A stretch of 64,000 nucleotides of DNA from J029 sp964482495 (GCA_964482495.1 CAYZXS010000018.1:1-64000); one strand, 5' to 3'. Shown: positions 24,534-33,909, counted from the first letter of the stretch. The notes: a model not told the origin generated them from the sequence alone. Program-made: numbers and translations.

Positions 24534-26327
24534 ATGAGCAAGAAGCAGAGCAAGAAGAAGCCTGACTTTTCCGGCCACGTGCAGCCCCGCGCGGCGGCCG
24601 AAGAGCACGCTGAACCCAAGAAGAAGAACACCGCCCTCCTGCTGGGCCTGGCGATCTTCTGTCTCCTGATCTTCACGGTCACCGGCCCGATGACGGCGGT
24701 CTTCCGGCAGCTGATGGCGCCCTCCGAGGGCAACGTCGCGACGCTGGTGCTGCCGAGCGGCGAGGCCGCGATCACCATCGACGACTACCGTGAGGCCAAC
24801 GCCCTGATGAAGGCGCAGGCGCGCCTGATGGGCCGCCGCGGCAACGCCAGCGAGGACGAGGTCTTGGCCTACGCCACGCTGCGCAAGCTGGCGGAGGAGC
24901 TCGAGGTCTTCGTGCCGGACCAGGAGCTCCAGGGCAGCATCCGCATGATGCTGCAGATGAACCAGATGGGGCCGGAGCAGTACCGCCAGTTCTGGCGCGG
25001 CCAGGGCTACGGCAGCGCCTTCGCCTTCGAGGAGAACCTGCGCAACCTGCTGCGGGTCGGCATGGTCGAGCGGCTGCTGGCCTCCGGCGCCGGCGTCATC
25101 ACCGACGCCGACGCCATCGAGCAATGGGAGGAGGACTACGAGGAGATCCGCCTCGAGTTCCTGAGCTTCCGCTCCGAGGACTTCGCCGAGGCCGCCGCCG
25201 CCCTCGAGCCCACCGAGGAGGAGCTGGCCGCCTTCTTCCCCGACAGCCTCAGCTACCAGCAGAAGAACGAGCTCGAGGTCGAGGAGCAGCTGGCCTTCGA
25301 CGCCCTCGTGGTCAGCGCCGAGGCCCTGATGACCGACGCGGTCAAGGCCTGGGCCAGCCAGGACGAGCCCTCTGAGGATGACCTCAGCGGCTTCTACGAC
25401 ATGCGCAAGTTCGAGCTCTACCTGCGCGACCCGGGCGACCCCGACTACGACCTGAACCCGACCCTGCCGCTCGAGGACATCCGCGCCCTGGTGATCGAGC
25501 ACTACCGGCTGAACGACGCGGCGCTGCGCCTGGCGGCGGAGCTGACCGCGGACACCGACCTCGAGGCCTACGCCGCCGAGAAGGGCGTCGAGCTGATCCG
25601 CTACCCCGAGCCGGTGGCGGCCTCGGAGCTGCCCGAGCTGCCGCGCATCGGCAACGCCGGCCTGCGCCAGCTGATCTTCGGCGCCACCCCGGTCAACGAG
25701 TGGGACGGCCGCGCCCTGGTGGGCGAGGGCTTGGCCTACATCGCCCGCCCGACGCAGCAGATCCAGCGGGCCCTGCCCGAGCTGGCCGAGATCCGCGACA
25801 GCGTCGTCGACTACTGGCGGGAGCAGCGTCAGGGCGAGCTCGCCGCGGAGGCCGCCGAGGCCTTCGTCGCCGGCCTGCCCAAGGGCGAGGATCACGTCGA
25901 AGGCGACCCGGTCAATCTCGACGGGGAGGCCTTCGGCGCCGTCGCCGCGGCCTCCGGCCGGGTCATCGAGGTCCAGGACTGGATCGCCAGGCGGGTCCGG
26001 CCCGCCGCCGACCCGAAGTGGGACACCGAGGAGAAGATCCGCCCCTGGCTGCGCAATCAGGTCGGTCAGCAGCTCGACACCGTCTTCGACGGCGACGTGC
26101 TGGGTCCGCTGGACAACAGCTTCGCCCAGGCCCAGGTGGTCGTGCGCCTGGTCGGGCGTCGCGCCCCCGACTCGAGCAAGATCTGGCCCGGCGAGCTGAC
26201 CTCCGCCCGCCGCATGGCCCAGAGCCAGGCGCTGCAGTCCTTCCGGACCGAGCAGCTCTCCTACGAGGGCCTGGCCCAGTCCTACCAGATCGAGAAGGTC
26301 GTGCCCGAGGTCGAGGGCGAGGGCTAG
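24534..26327 (+). CDS. PpiD/SurA-like membrane-anchored chaperone
   Basis: A 597-residue protein with a lysine-rich cytoplasmic start (KKQSKKKPDF), one transmembrane helix at about 33-53 (TALLLGLAIFCLLIFTV) and a long periplasmic region. Residues about 75-190 form the SurA_N-like chaperone domain; further helical repeats and SurA-like segments run to the end. This is the PpiD topology (anchored periplasmic chaperone near the Sec translocon), but I see no intact parvulin core, so it is likely a chaperone without isomerase activity. TAGACT (24498-24503) could be a -10 for it. Its TAG stop shares bases with the opposite gene's stop. Confidence 0.65.
   Translation: MSKKQSKKKPDFSGHVQPRAAAEEHAEPKKKNTALLLGLAIFCLLIFTVTGPMTAVFRQLMAPSEGNVATLVLPSGEAAITIDDYREANALMKAQARLMGRRGNASEDEVLAYATLRKLAEELEVFVPDQELQGSIRMMLQMNQMGPEQYRQFWRGQGYGSAFAFEENLRNLLRVGMVERLLASGAGVITDADAIEQWEEDYEEIRLEFLSFRSEDFAEAAAALEPTEEELAAFFPDSLSYQQKNELEVEEQLAFDALVVSAEALMTDAVKAWASQDEPSEDDLSGFYDMRKFELYLRDPGDPDYDLNPTLPLEDIRALVIEHYRLNDAALRLAAELTADTDLEAYAAEKGVELIRYPEPVAASELPELPRIGNAGLRQLIFGATPVNEWDGRALVGEGLAYIARPTQQIQRALPELAEIRDSVVDYWREQRQGELAAEAAEAFVAGLPKGEDHVEGDPVNLDGEAFGAVAAASGRVIEVQDWIARRVRPAADPKWDTEEKIRPWLRNQVGQQLDTVFDGDVLGPLDNSFAQAQVVVRLVGRRAPDSSKIWPGELTSARRMAQSQALQSFRTEQLSYEGLAQSYQIEKVVPEVEGEG
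26324..26327. other. CTAG palindrome that provides both convergent stop codons
   Basis: TAG at 26325-26327 ends the PpiD-like gene (+) and the complement of CTA at 26324-26326 ends the ligase-like gene (-). The two genes overlap by 4 bp with no room for a terminator. Confidence 0.9.
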
Positions 26328-28450
26328 CCCTCGTCGCCCGTCCCGGGCTCCGGCCCGCCCCTCGGCTCCGCCGCCGCTCCGCCGGCCGCGGAGCCGAGCC
26401 ACTTCTCGAGGCCCGGGTCGAAGCGCAGCAGCAGGACGCGGACCAGCTCCTCGTCCAGGTCCTGGCGCCGCGCGGTGCGCTGGACCAGGCCTCGCTGGGC
26501 GTCGGCATAGGTCGCGGCGGCGCCCAGGGCGGCGCGGCAGTCCTCGGCCCGGCCCTCGCGGGCGTGGGCCAGGGCGTCGAAGAGGTGCGCCAGCAGGAAG
26601 TGCTGGCGCATCTTCAGGCTGGAGGCGGCGTCGAAGTCCCGGCCCTCGGCGGCCTCCTGGATCAGGGCGCTGGCGGCGTTGCGGTGGCTGGCCGCCCAGG
26701 CCCGGTAGAGGCTGGTCCGGGCGGCGACCACCGCCGGGGCCTCCGGGGCCAAGCCCTCGGCTTCGGTCAGCGAGTTCAGGGCCCGCAGGAAGTCGCCGGC
26801 GGCGACCTGCCGCACGACCTCGGCCGGCAGGCGCTCGCGCATCCAGGCGCGCTTGTCGGTGACGGCCGGGTGCCCGGGGGCGGCCTGCTCCGCGCGCGCG
26901 AGGGCGTCGAGGGCCTCTGGATAGCGGCCCGCCTCCAGCTCGAGGGTGAACAGGCTGTCCAGGGCGAACAGGTCGCCGGGGTCGTGCCGCAGCGCCTGCT
27001 GCAGGGTGCGGCGGACCTCGTCGAGCCCGGCCCCGGCGGCGGCTTGCTGGACCGCCAGGAAGTCCCAGGCGCGGGAGTCCCAGGGCCGCCACTGCACCGC
27101 CGCCTGCAAGGCGCTACCGCCCGGGGCGCGGAAGTGGCTGGCGACGGCGGCCTCGCCGCCAATCTGGGCGGGGGCGGCCAGGGCGGCGAGCAGCGCCAGG
27201 CTGGGCAAGCCGAGCCGCGGCAGGAACGGCGCCGGCGGGCCCGGAGCGGCCTCAGGGGGGGAGGCGGCGCCGGGCGCGGCCGCATCGGCCGGGGGCCGGG
27301 ACCGCAGGACCACGGCTCCGGCCAGCATCGCCGCGAAGGCCAGGGCCGGCGGGTTGTCGCTCAGCGGCGCTCGCACCAGCACCGGCACCGCCAGCGCCAG
27401 CAAGGGGGCGCTGCACCAGGGCTGCCGGTCCGGACGCCGCAGCAGCACCACCAACCCCGCCAAGGCCATCAAGCCGCCGAGCCAGCCGCACTCGATCAGG
27501 AGCAGCAGCGGCTCGTCGTGCGGGTCCTTGTGGACCGGCGTCTCGGGGGTGGTGTAGCCGTGGCTGGCGGCGCGCAGCGTCTCGGCCGAGCGCCACAGCG
27601 GGTAGTCGGTCTCGAAGCGGCCGAGGCCGACGCCGAGCGGGGTGCGCAGGGCCTTGCCGACGACGTCCAGGTGGGTGAGCCAGCGGATCTCGGAGGAGCT
27701 GGTGGCTGCCACCTCGGGGACGGCCGCGACCGCGTCGGCCGCCGGCTCCGCCTGCCCTCCCGCCAGCGCGCCTCCGGCCTCGCCGGCGGCCGCCGCGACC
27801 AGGATCAGGGCGGCGGGGAGGACCCGGCCGCGGTCGCGCCAGCCGGCCCACGCCAGGCCGAGCGGCAGGCCGATGCGGAAGGCGGTGACCCCGAGCAGGC
27901 CGGCGTGGAAGGCCGCCGGGAGCGCCGCCAGCCACAGCCAGCGGCCGCGCCCCGGCGCCGGCCAGGCGGCGGCGCTGACCAGGGCCAGCAAGAGCAACTC
28001 GGCGGCGTGGTTGGTGCCGGCGAGGGGCGCGGTCGGCGGCGAGTCGGCCTCGGGCCGCCAGCCGAGCGGGTCGGCGCCCAGGCGCTGGAGCAGGCCGTAG
28101 CCGGCGGCCAGGAAGACGCCGCCCAGGATCCAGGGCAGCGCCCGCTCGAAGGCGCGGGGCCGCGCGGCGGCCGCGGCCGCCAGGACCAGGGCCGAGAGCA
28201 GCGGCGCCCGGTCGGCCAGGCCGCCGAGGAAGGGCGGCTCGACGCGGAGCAGCAGCGGCACCAGGCCGAGGGCCAGGCCGGCCAGGAACAGCCGGCTGCC
28301 GCGCAGCAGCCGGACCGGGCGCAGCACCAGGACCACCGCCAGCGCCACCAGCGACAGCAGGGCGCCGTCGAAGCGGGAGTCGTCGAGCAGGAAGGGGGAC
28401 CAGGCCCAGAGCGGGAGCAGAACGGCGAGGGCCAGCAGCGCCGCGCTCAT
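26324..28450 (-). CDS. Polytopic membrane protein with TPR tail, O-antigen ligase/Wzy-like
   Basis: A 708-residue protein. The ATG at 28450 overlaps the ftsY stop. About eleven hydrophobic segments fill residues 1-440, followed by TPR-like helices (about 455-690; LDEVRRTLQQALRHDPGDLFALDSL). A large loop contains HKDPHDEPLLLLIECGWLGG and GVGLGRFETDYPLW, which resembles the H-x(n)-E/G pattern of the Wzy_C/O-antigen ligase family that transfers glycans outside the inner membrane. Such TPR-tailed ligase-like proteins are common in bacteria, but the exact substrate is unknown. It sits last in the ribH-nusB-ftsY row, which says nothing specific about its role. Confidence 0.7.
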   Translation of the reverse strand: MSAALLALAVLLPLWAWSPFLLDDSRFDGALLSLVALAVVLVLRPVRLLRGSRLFLAGLALGLVPLLLRVEPPFLGGLADRAPLLSALVLAAAAAARPRAFERALPWILGGVFLAAGYGLLQRLGADPLGWRPEADSPPTAPLAGTNHAAELLLLALVSAAAWPAPGRGRWLWLAALPAAFHAGLLGVTAFRIGLPLGLAWAGWRDRGRVLPAALILVAAAAGEAGGALAGGQAEPAADAVAAVPEVAATSSSEIRWLTHLDVVGKALRTPLGVGLGRFETDYPLWRSAETLRAASHGYTTPETPVHKDPHDEPLLLLIECGWLGGLMALAGLVVLLRRPDRQPWCSAPLLALAVPVLVRAPLSDNPPALAFAAMLAGAVVLRSRPPADAAAPGAASPPEAAPGPPAPFLPRLGLPSLALLAALAAPAQIGGEAAVASHFRAPGGSALQAAVQWRPWDSRAWDFLAVQQAAAGAGLDEVRRTLQQALRHDPGDLFALDSLFTLELEAGRYPEALDALARAEQAAPGHPAVTDKRAWMRERLPAEVVRQVAAGDFLRALNSLTEAEGLAPEAPAVVAARTSLYRAWAASHRNAASALIQEAAEGRDFDAASSLKMRQHFLLAHLFDALAHAREGRAEDCRAALGAAATYADAQRGLVQRTARRQDLDEELVRVLLLRFDPGLEKWLGSAAGGAAAEPRGGPEPGTGDEG

Positions 28451-29367
28451 TCCGCCTTCGGGTCCAGCAGGGCCTTCACGAAGTCGCCGGCGTCGAAGAC
28501 CTCGAGGTCCTCGACCTGCTCGCCGAGGCCGACGAACTTCACCGGGGTGCCCAGCTCGCGGCCGATGGCCAGCACCGCGCCGCCCTTGGCGGTGCCGTCC
28601 AGCTTGGCCAGGATGACGCCGTCCACCGGCACGATCTGGCTGAATTGGCGGGCCTGCTGGACCGCGTTCTGGCCGGTGGTGCCGTCGAGCACCAGCAGGG
28701 TCTCGTGGGGCGCGCCCTCGATGCGGCGGCCGGCGACCCGGGCGACCTTCTCCAGCTCGCTCATCAGGTTCTTCTGGGTGTGCAGCCGGCCGGCGGTGTC
28801 GATCACCAGGACGTCGGCGCCGCGGGCCTTGGCGGCGTCGCAGGCGTCGTGGACCACCGCCGCCGGGTCGGCCCCGGTGGCGCTCTTGACCAGCTCGACC
28901 CCGAGCCGCTCGCACCAGATGGTCAGCTGCTCCACCGCCGCGGCGCGGAAGGTGTCGGCCGCCGCCACCAGCGGCTTGCGGCCCTGCTGCTGCAGCCAGC
29001 GCACCAGCTTGGCGACGCTGGTGGTCTTGCCGGAGCCGTTGACGCCGACCACGAGCACCACGGCGGGGGAGCCGGCGTCGAGGGCCAGCGGCGCGGCCGG
29101 GTCGGCCGGGCCCTGGACCAGCGAGCTCAGCTCGGCCTCGAGCCAGGCGTGCAGCTCCCCCGGGTGGGAGAGGCGGCCGCCCTTCAGCTGCTGCTCGGCC
29201 TGCTCGAGCAGCTCGGCGGAGAGCGGCCCGACGTCGGCGATGTAGAGGACCTCCTCGAGGGCCTCGAGGGTCTCCTCGGTGCTGGTGTCGCCGCCCAGCC
29301 GGCGCAGGGCGTGCGAGATCTTGTTCCGGGTGCGCGCGAGGCTCTGCTTGAGGCGGGAGAAGACCAT
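28447..29367 (-). CDS. ftsY: Signal recognition particle receptor FtsY
   Basis: A 306-residue SRP-type GTPase that docks SRP-ribosome complexes at the inner membrane. Motifs are intact: GVNGSGKTTSVAKL (G1), DTFRAAAVEQL, DTAGRLHT (G3), AKLDGTAKGG (G4) and GLGEQVEDLEVFD. The acidic A domain of enteric FtsY is absent, leaving an NG core with a basic amphipathic start (MVFSRLKQSLARTRNKIS) for membrane binding. It lies 11 bp after nusB, and its stop overlaps the next start. Confidence 0.95.
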   Translation of the reverse strand: MVFSRLKQSLARTRNKISHALRRLGGDTSTEETLEALEEVLYIADVGPLSAELLEQAEQQLKGGRLSHPGELHAWLEAELSSLVQGPADPAAPLALDAGSPAVVLVVGVNGSGKTTSVAKLVRWLQQQGRKPLVAAADTFRAAAVEQLTIWCERLGVELVKSATGADPAAVVHDACDAAKARGADVLVIDTAGRLHTQKNLMSELEKVARVAGRRIEGAPHETLLVLDGTTGQNAVQQARQFSQIVPVDGVILAKLDGTAKGGAVLAIGRELGTPVKFVGLGEQVEDLEVFDAGDFVKALLDPKAE

Positions 29368-29378
29368 GGCAGCTGGCC

Positions 29379-30083
29379 TCAGTACTGGTCGGGCAGCGGG
29401 AAGTCCTCGCCGGCGCTGGGGGCGATGCCGTCATCGCCCTCGTCGGGGACCGGGGCGGCGGGCGCGTCCGAGGCGGCAGCGGGATCCGAGGCGCCAGAAC
29501 CTCCCGGCTGCGCCCGACGGGCCCGCGGCCGGGGCGTCGGCGCCGGCGGCTCGCGCAGGCCCTCGGGGCCCGGGGGCAGGCCGCTGCCCGCCGGACCGGC
29601 CGCGGGATCGGGCGGCACCGGGTGCTCCACCCCCTGCTCCCGCTGGCCCTCGATCAGGACCCGCGCCCGGTCCAGGATGCCGTTGACGAAGGCCCCCGAC
29701 TGCGAGGTCGAGAAGCGCTTGGCGATGTCGATGGCCTCGTTGATCACCACCTTGAAGGGCACCTCGGGCACGTAGAGCAGCTCGTAGACCGCCAGCCGCA
29801 GCACGTTGCGGTCCACGTGCGCCATGCGCTCCAGGCGCCAATTGGCGGCGATGCGCTCGATCCAGGTGTTCAGCTCGTCGCGGTGGTCTTCCACTCCCTG
29901 GACCAGACGCAGCGCGTAGTCGCGGACTTCCGGCTTCCCCTTGGAATCCGGGCTGCGCTTGGTGTGGTGGTCGACGAAGCTCTCGAGCTCCTCGAGGGCG
30001 TCGAGCCCGCGCAGCTCGAGGCTGTAGAGGAACTGCAGGGCCAGCTCGCGGGCCCGGGTGCGGCGGCGGACGGGGGCGGCCAT
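29379..30083 (-). CDS. nusB: Transcription antitermination factor NusB with a long C-terminal extension
   Basis: A 234-residue protein. Residues 1-148 are a normal NusB helical domain (RRTRARELALQFLYSLE, VDRNVLRLAVYELLYVPEVPFKVVINEAIDIAKRF in two adjoining pieces, SGAFVNGILDRA) that binds boxA RNA with NusE. Residues about 150-234 are a Pro/Ala/Asp-rich tail not normal for NusB and predicted disordered. The ATG at 30083 shares one base with the ribH stop (TGATG), matching the common ribH-nusB pairing. Confidence 0.92.
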   Translation of the reverse strand: MAAPVRRRTRARELALQFLYSLELRGLDALEELESFVDHHTKRSPDSKGKPEVRDYALRLVQGVEDHRDELNTWIERIAANWRLERMAHVDRNVLRLAVYELLYVPEVPFKVVINEAIDIAKRFSTSQSGAFVNGILDRARVLIEGQREQGVEHPVPPDPAAGPAGSGLPPGPEGLREPPAPTPRPRARRAQPGGSGASDPAAASDAPAAPVPDEGDDGIAPSAGEDFPLPDQY

Positions 30084-30601
30084 CAGATCTGCTCCAGCAG
30101 CGAGGCCATGCGGAGGGCCACCTCGGCGGCCTCGGCGCCCTTGTTGGAGACCGGCGCGGTCTTCTCCTCGCGCGGCGCGCCGCCCTGGTCGGCGCCGGAC
30201 AGCACGCCGCGGTCGGCGCGGCGCTGGGCCTGGTCGAGGGTGTCGGTGGTGAGCACCCCGAAGACCACCGGCAGCTTGCGGTCGAGCATCACCCGCATGA
30301 CGCCGCGCGAGCACTCGCCGGCGACGTAGTCGAAGTGCGGGGTCTCGCCGCGGATCACCGCCCCGAGGGCGATGACGGCGGCGTAGCGGCCGGTGGCGGC
30401 GAGGGCGTCGCAGGCGAGCGGCAGCTCATAGGCGCCGGGGACGCGGACGACGGTCACGGCGTCGCCGGTGAGCCCGCGGGCCTCCAGGGTCTGGAGGCAG
30501 CCGTCGAGCAGGGCGGAGGTGATATCGGCGTTGAACTCGGCGACGGCAACCGCAATGCAGCGGCCGGCGCCGGAGGTCTGGCCTTCAAGGAACGTGGTCA
30601 T
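30083..30601 (-). CDS. ribH: 6,7-dimethyl-8-ribityllumazine synthase
   Basis: A 172-residue enzyme that condenses 5-amino-6-ribitylaminouracil with dihydroxybutanone phosphate in riboflavin synthesis. Recognisable parts are VAVAEFNADITSALLDG, VVRVPGAYELPLACD, IALGAVIRGETPHFDYVAGE (catalytic His) and PVVFGVLTTDTLDQAQRRA. The conserved GNKG near the end appears as SNKG and is preceded by about 15 extra residues (SGADQGGAPREEKTAPV), an unusual insertion near the active-site loop. No other rib genes are nearby. Confidence 0.92.
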   Translation of the reverse strand: MTTFLEGQTSGAGRCIAVAVAEFNADITSALLDGCLQTLEARGLTGDAVTVVRVPGAYELPLACDALAATGRYAAVIALGAVIRGETPHFDYVAGECSRGVMRVMLDRKLPVVFGVLTTDTLDQAQRRADRGVLSGADQGGAPREEKTAPVSNKGAEAAEVALRMASLLEQI

Positions 30602-30765
30602 GCCTGGGGGGATTGGTCGTCGGGGCTCCCGAGTCGAGCCGGGGATTGTCCCCGAAACCGAGGGCATAGGCAAGCAAGAGGGCTCGAGGCAGCGGTCAGG
30701 CGCCGTGGGGGCCGCGCGGTCCCGTTCCTTCCCGTCGCGACCTGGCCCGTCGCGGCCTGGCCCAG
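30602..30765. other. Intergenic region with a tandem 15-bp duplication
   Basis: The 164 bp between ribH and the RND cluster hold a tandem repeat, CCCGTCGCGACCTGG (30731-30745) and CCCGTCGCGGCCTGG (30746-30760), with one mismatch. It also holds a small 6-bp hairpin CGGGGA-TTG-TCCCCG (30640-30654). The ribH promoter should be here but I see no convincing -35/-10 pair. Confidence 0.5.
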
Positions 30766-33700
30766 CTAGGCCTCGGCCCGGCGCCGCAGCCGCGGCAGGC
30801 GCGAGACCAGGCGGCCGACGGTCTCGGTGTTGAGCACGTGGCCGAGGTCCTCGAGCAGGCTGTAGGTCAGCGGCACCACCCACAAAGTGAAGAAGGTCGA
30901 GAAGGCCAAGCCGCCGGAGACGCCGATGGCGAGGCCCTGGAAGCTGATGCCGCTCCCGCCGGGCACCGCCACCGCGATCGGCAGCAGTCCGGCGATGGTG
31001 GTCAGCGCCGTCATCAGCACCGGCCGCAGGCGGTCGCGCACGCCCTGGACGATGGCCTCGTCCCGGGAGGCGCCGCCGCGCCGCAGGCGGATGATGCGGT
31101 CGACCAGGACGATGCCGTTGTTCACCACCACGCCGGCGAGCACGATCATGCCGATCATGCCGACGATGTCGATCGGGGTGCCGCTGAGCTTGAAGGCCCA
31201 CTGGGCGCCGACCACCGCGAAGGCGATCGTGATCAGGACCGAGAAGGGCAGGATCAGGGACTCGAAGAGCAGGCCCATCAGCAGGAAGACCAGCGCCACC
31301 GCCAGGGTGAAGGCGCTCATCAGCTCCTCCATGTCCTGCTCGAAGTCGCGCATGCCGCCGCTCTGCTCCCAGCGGTAGCCCTCGGGCATGTCGATCCCCG
31401 CCATCAGCGCGGTCAGGTTGGCGGCCCGCTTGCGCAGGTCCTTGCCGACCGGCTTCAGCCCGACCACCTCCATGGTGCGGGCGTCGCGGCGGTAGATCGA
31501 GGAGGGGCCGCGGCGGTCCTGGAAGCCGGCGAAGGCGCTCAGCGGCAGCGAGCTGCCGGTGGCGGTGCCGGCGACGCCGAGCTCGCGCAGGCGGGCCCGG
31601 TCGGGGTCGGCCTCCTCGTCGAACTCCATGATGATGGGCACGTCGCCGCGCTCGGTCTCGAAGCGGGAGATCATCAGGCCGCGCAGGCCCCACTCGATCA
31701 CACCGAGGACGTTGCGGCTGTTGGTGCCGGCGCGCAGCAGCCGCTCGCGGTCGAGGGTCACCAGCATCTCGCGCGCGGGGTCCTCGTCCTCGGCCACGGT
31801 CTCCCAGTGGCCCAGGCCGCGGGCGGCGCGCCGCACCTGCTCGGCCAGGTCGGCCACCACCAGGCTCTCGGGGCCGGAGATCAGCAGCCGGTCCCACTGG
31901 TCCTCGGTCTGGCTCTCCTCGGAGAACTTCTCCTCGAACTTGATCTGGTAGGCAGGGTGCTTGGGCGCGTGCTCCTTGACCAGGTCGCGCAGGGCGTCGG
32001 TCTCCTCGGGCGAGATCGGCCGCTCGAACCACAGGTTGATGTCGCCGTCGCCGCGGTTGAAGCCGATGCCGAGGGTGGTCTCGCCGCCGATGGCCTCGGC
32101 GGCGCGCTGGAAGTCGTCGGCGAGCAGCGCCTGCTCCAGGGGCATCAGCGCCTCCTCGGCCTCCCACAGGGTGGTGTTGGCGCCGAACTCGAAATCGATC
32201 TGGATCTGGCCGCCGCCGCCGAGGTCGCCGGAGATCTCGTTGTCGGAGCTGGCGAGCTTGCCCGAGGCCAGGAAGAGCAGCGCCAGCATCGCGGCCCGGA
32301 AGCGGTTGTGCAGCGACCAGCCGACCAGCCGCGGCAACCAGCCGGTCAGGAAGCCGATGACGCGGTGGGCCCGCGCCTGGGCCGGGCGCGTGGCGGCGCC
32401 GTCGGCGCGGTCGCGGACCAGGAAGCGCGAGGCCACCGGAACGACCAGGATCGCGAGGAACAAGGCCGCGGCCAGCGAGATGCACAGCGGGATGCCGATC
32501 GAGGTGGTGAAGGTCCGCGCGTTGCGGTCCTCGGTCATGAAGATCAGCGGCAGGAAGACCACGATCGTGGTCGCCGTGGCCGTGATCACCGCCAGCATCA
32601 TGTCGGCCGGGCCGCGGGTGCAGGCCTTGGACAGCGCCTCGCCGCGCTCCCGGCGGTGGAAGATGCTCTCCACGATCACCACCGAGTTGTCGACCAGCAT
32701 GCCGATGGAGATCGTGATCCCCATCATCGAGAACAGGTTGAAGGTGCCGCCGCTGAAGTACAGATAGGCCAGCGTGGCGAGCACCGAGAAGGGGATCGAG
32801 AGCGCGATCAGGAAGGTGAAGCGCAGCCGCCACAAGAACAGGAACAGCACCGCGCTGGCGATGGCGCCGCCGATCGCCGCGTCCTCGACCAGTCCCACGA
32901 GCGAGTCGCGGATGGTGTCGCCCTGGGACCAGAAGACGCTGTAGTCGAGGCCGCCCAGGACGGGGTCGTCGGGCAGCTCCTCCTCGAACATGCGCTGCAG
33001 CTCGCTGCAGACCTCGAAGCTGTTGGCGGCGGTCTCCTTCGACACCGACAAGCCCATGGCGTACTGGCCGTCGACCTTGAACAGGTATTCCGGCGCCGAG
33101 TGGACCAGGATGACGCGGCCGATGTCGCGGATCCGCAGCCCCTCGCGGACCGGGAAGTCCTCGATCTCCTCGAGGGAATCGAAGCGGCCGTCGATGCGGA
33201 CGATGTAGCGCGAGCCGGCTTCGTCCAGGTCCCCGACCGGGGCGCTCAGGTTGTCGGCCTGCAGCTGGCCGAGCAGGGCGCCGATGTCCACTCGGTTGGC
33301 GCGCACCAGGTCCTCGTCGAGCAGGATCCGCACCGAGCGCGGCATCAGGCCCATGGCGTCCGCGGAGGCGACGCCGTCGACCGACTCCAGCCGCGGGATC
33401 AGGACGTCGCCGACCAGCTCCTGGGCCTCCTCGGCCATCTCGTCGCTGTAGAGGACGCCGCACCACAGCACCGGCTGGTCGTCGGCGGTGAAGCGGCGGG
33501 CGACGACTCGGTCGGCCTCGCGCGGCAGCCGCGGCCGGGCCCGCTCCAGGCGGTCGGCGACCTCGGCGTAGGCCTGGTCCATGTCGAAGCTGCCCGAGAA
33601 GGACAGGTTGACCCAGCAGCCGCCCTCGAAGGCCCGAGCGGTGATCCGCTGCACCCCGCGGATGGTCTGGAATTCCTCCTCCAGCGGCCGCACCAGCTTC

Positions 33701-33909
33701 TGCTCGACCTCGACCGGGTTGGCGCCCGGCCAGCTGGTCGAGACCGAGATGCTAGACATGGCAAAGCCGCTCGGCAGCAGCTCGATCGGGATCCGCAGGG
33801 CGGCGATGGCGCTGGCGCCCAGCAGCGCCGTGACCACCATGAGCACGGCGATCGGCCGGCTCACGAGCTTCTGGAAGAAGCCGACCAGGCGGTCGTCGGG
33901 CTCGCTCAT
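30766..33909 (-). CDS. RND-family efflux transporter (AcrB/MdtC-like), first of tandem pair
   Basis: A 1047-residue proton-driven inner-membrane pump of the HAE/AcrB type. The N-terminal transmembrane helix (PIAVLMVVTALLGASAIAAL) is followed by IPIELLPSGF and the porter domain. The TM4 segment GMLVDNSVVIVESIFHRR carries one of the two proton-relay acidic residues; the second position is Asn. The second half repeats the pattern (GMIVLAGVVVNNGIVLVDRI, RLRPVLMTALTTIAG). Length is normal. Its ATG at 33909 overlaps the stop of the second transporter, so the two are cotranslated and may form a hetero-oligomeric pump like MdtBC. Substrate cannot be predicted. Confidence 0.9.
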   Translation of the reverse strand: MSEPDDRLVGFFQKLVSRPIAVLMVVTALLGASAIAALRIPIELLPSGFAMSSISVSTSWPGANPVEVEQKLVRPLEEEFQTIRGVQRITARAFEGGCWVNLSFSGSFDMDQAYAEVADRLERARPRLPREADRVVARRFTADDQPVLWCGVLYSDEMAEEAQELVGDVLIPRLESVDGVASADAMGLMPRSVRILLDEDLVRANRVDIGALLGQLQADNLSAPVGDLDEAGSRYIVRIDGRFDSLEEIEDFPVREGLRIRDIGRVILVHSAPEYLFKVDGQYAMGLSVSKETAANSFEVCSELQRMFEEELPDDPVLGGLDYSVFWSQGDTIRDSLVGLVEDAAIGGAIASAVLFLFLWRLRFTFLIALSIPFSVLATLAYLYFSGGTFNLFSMMGITISIGMLVDNSVVIVESIFHRRERGEALSKACTRGPADMMLAVITATATTIVVFLPLIFMTEDRNARTFTTSIGIPLCISLAAALFLAILVVPVASRFLVRDRADGAATRPAQARAHRVIGFLTGWLPRLVGWSLHNRFRAAMLALLFLASGKLASSDNEISGDLGGGGQIQIDFEFGANTTLWEAEEALMPLEQALLADDFQRAAEAIGGETTLGIGFNRGDGDINLWFERPISPEETDALRDLVKEHAPKHPAYQIKFEEKFSEESQTEDQWDRLLISGPESLVVADLAEQVRRAARGLGHWETVAEDEDPAREMLVTLDRERLLRAGTNSRNVLGVIEWGLRGLMISRFETERGDVPIIMEFDEEADPDRARLRELGVAGTATGSSLPLSAFAGFQDRRGPSSIYRRDARTMEVVGLKPVGKDLRKRAANLTALMAGIDMPEGYRWEQSGGMRDFEQDMEELMSAFTLAVALVFLLMGLLFESLILPFSVLITIAFAVVGAQWAFKLSGTPIDIVGMIGMIVLAGVVVNNGIVLVDRIIRLRRGGASRDEAIVQGVRDRLRPVLMTALTTIAGLLPIAVAVPGGSGISFQGLAIGVSGGLAFSTFFTLWVVPLTYSLLEDLGHVLNTETVGRLVSRLPRLRRRAEA

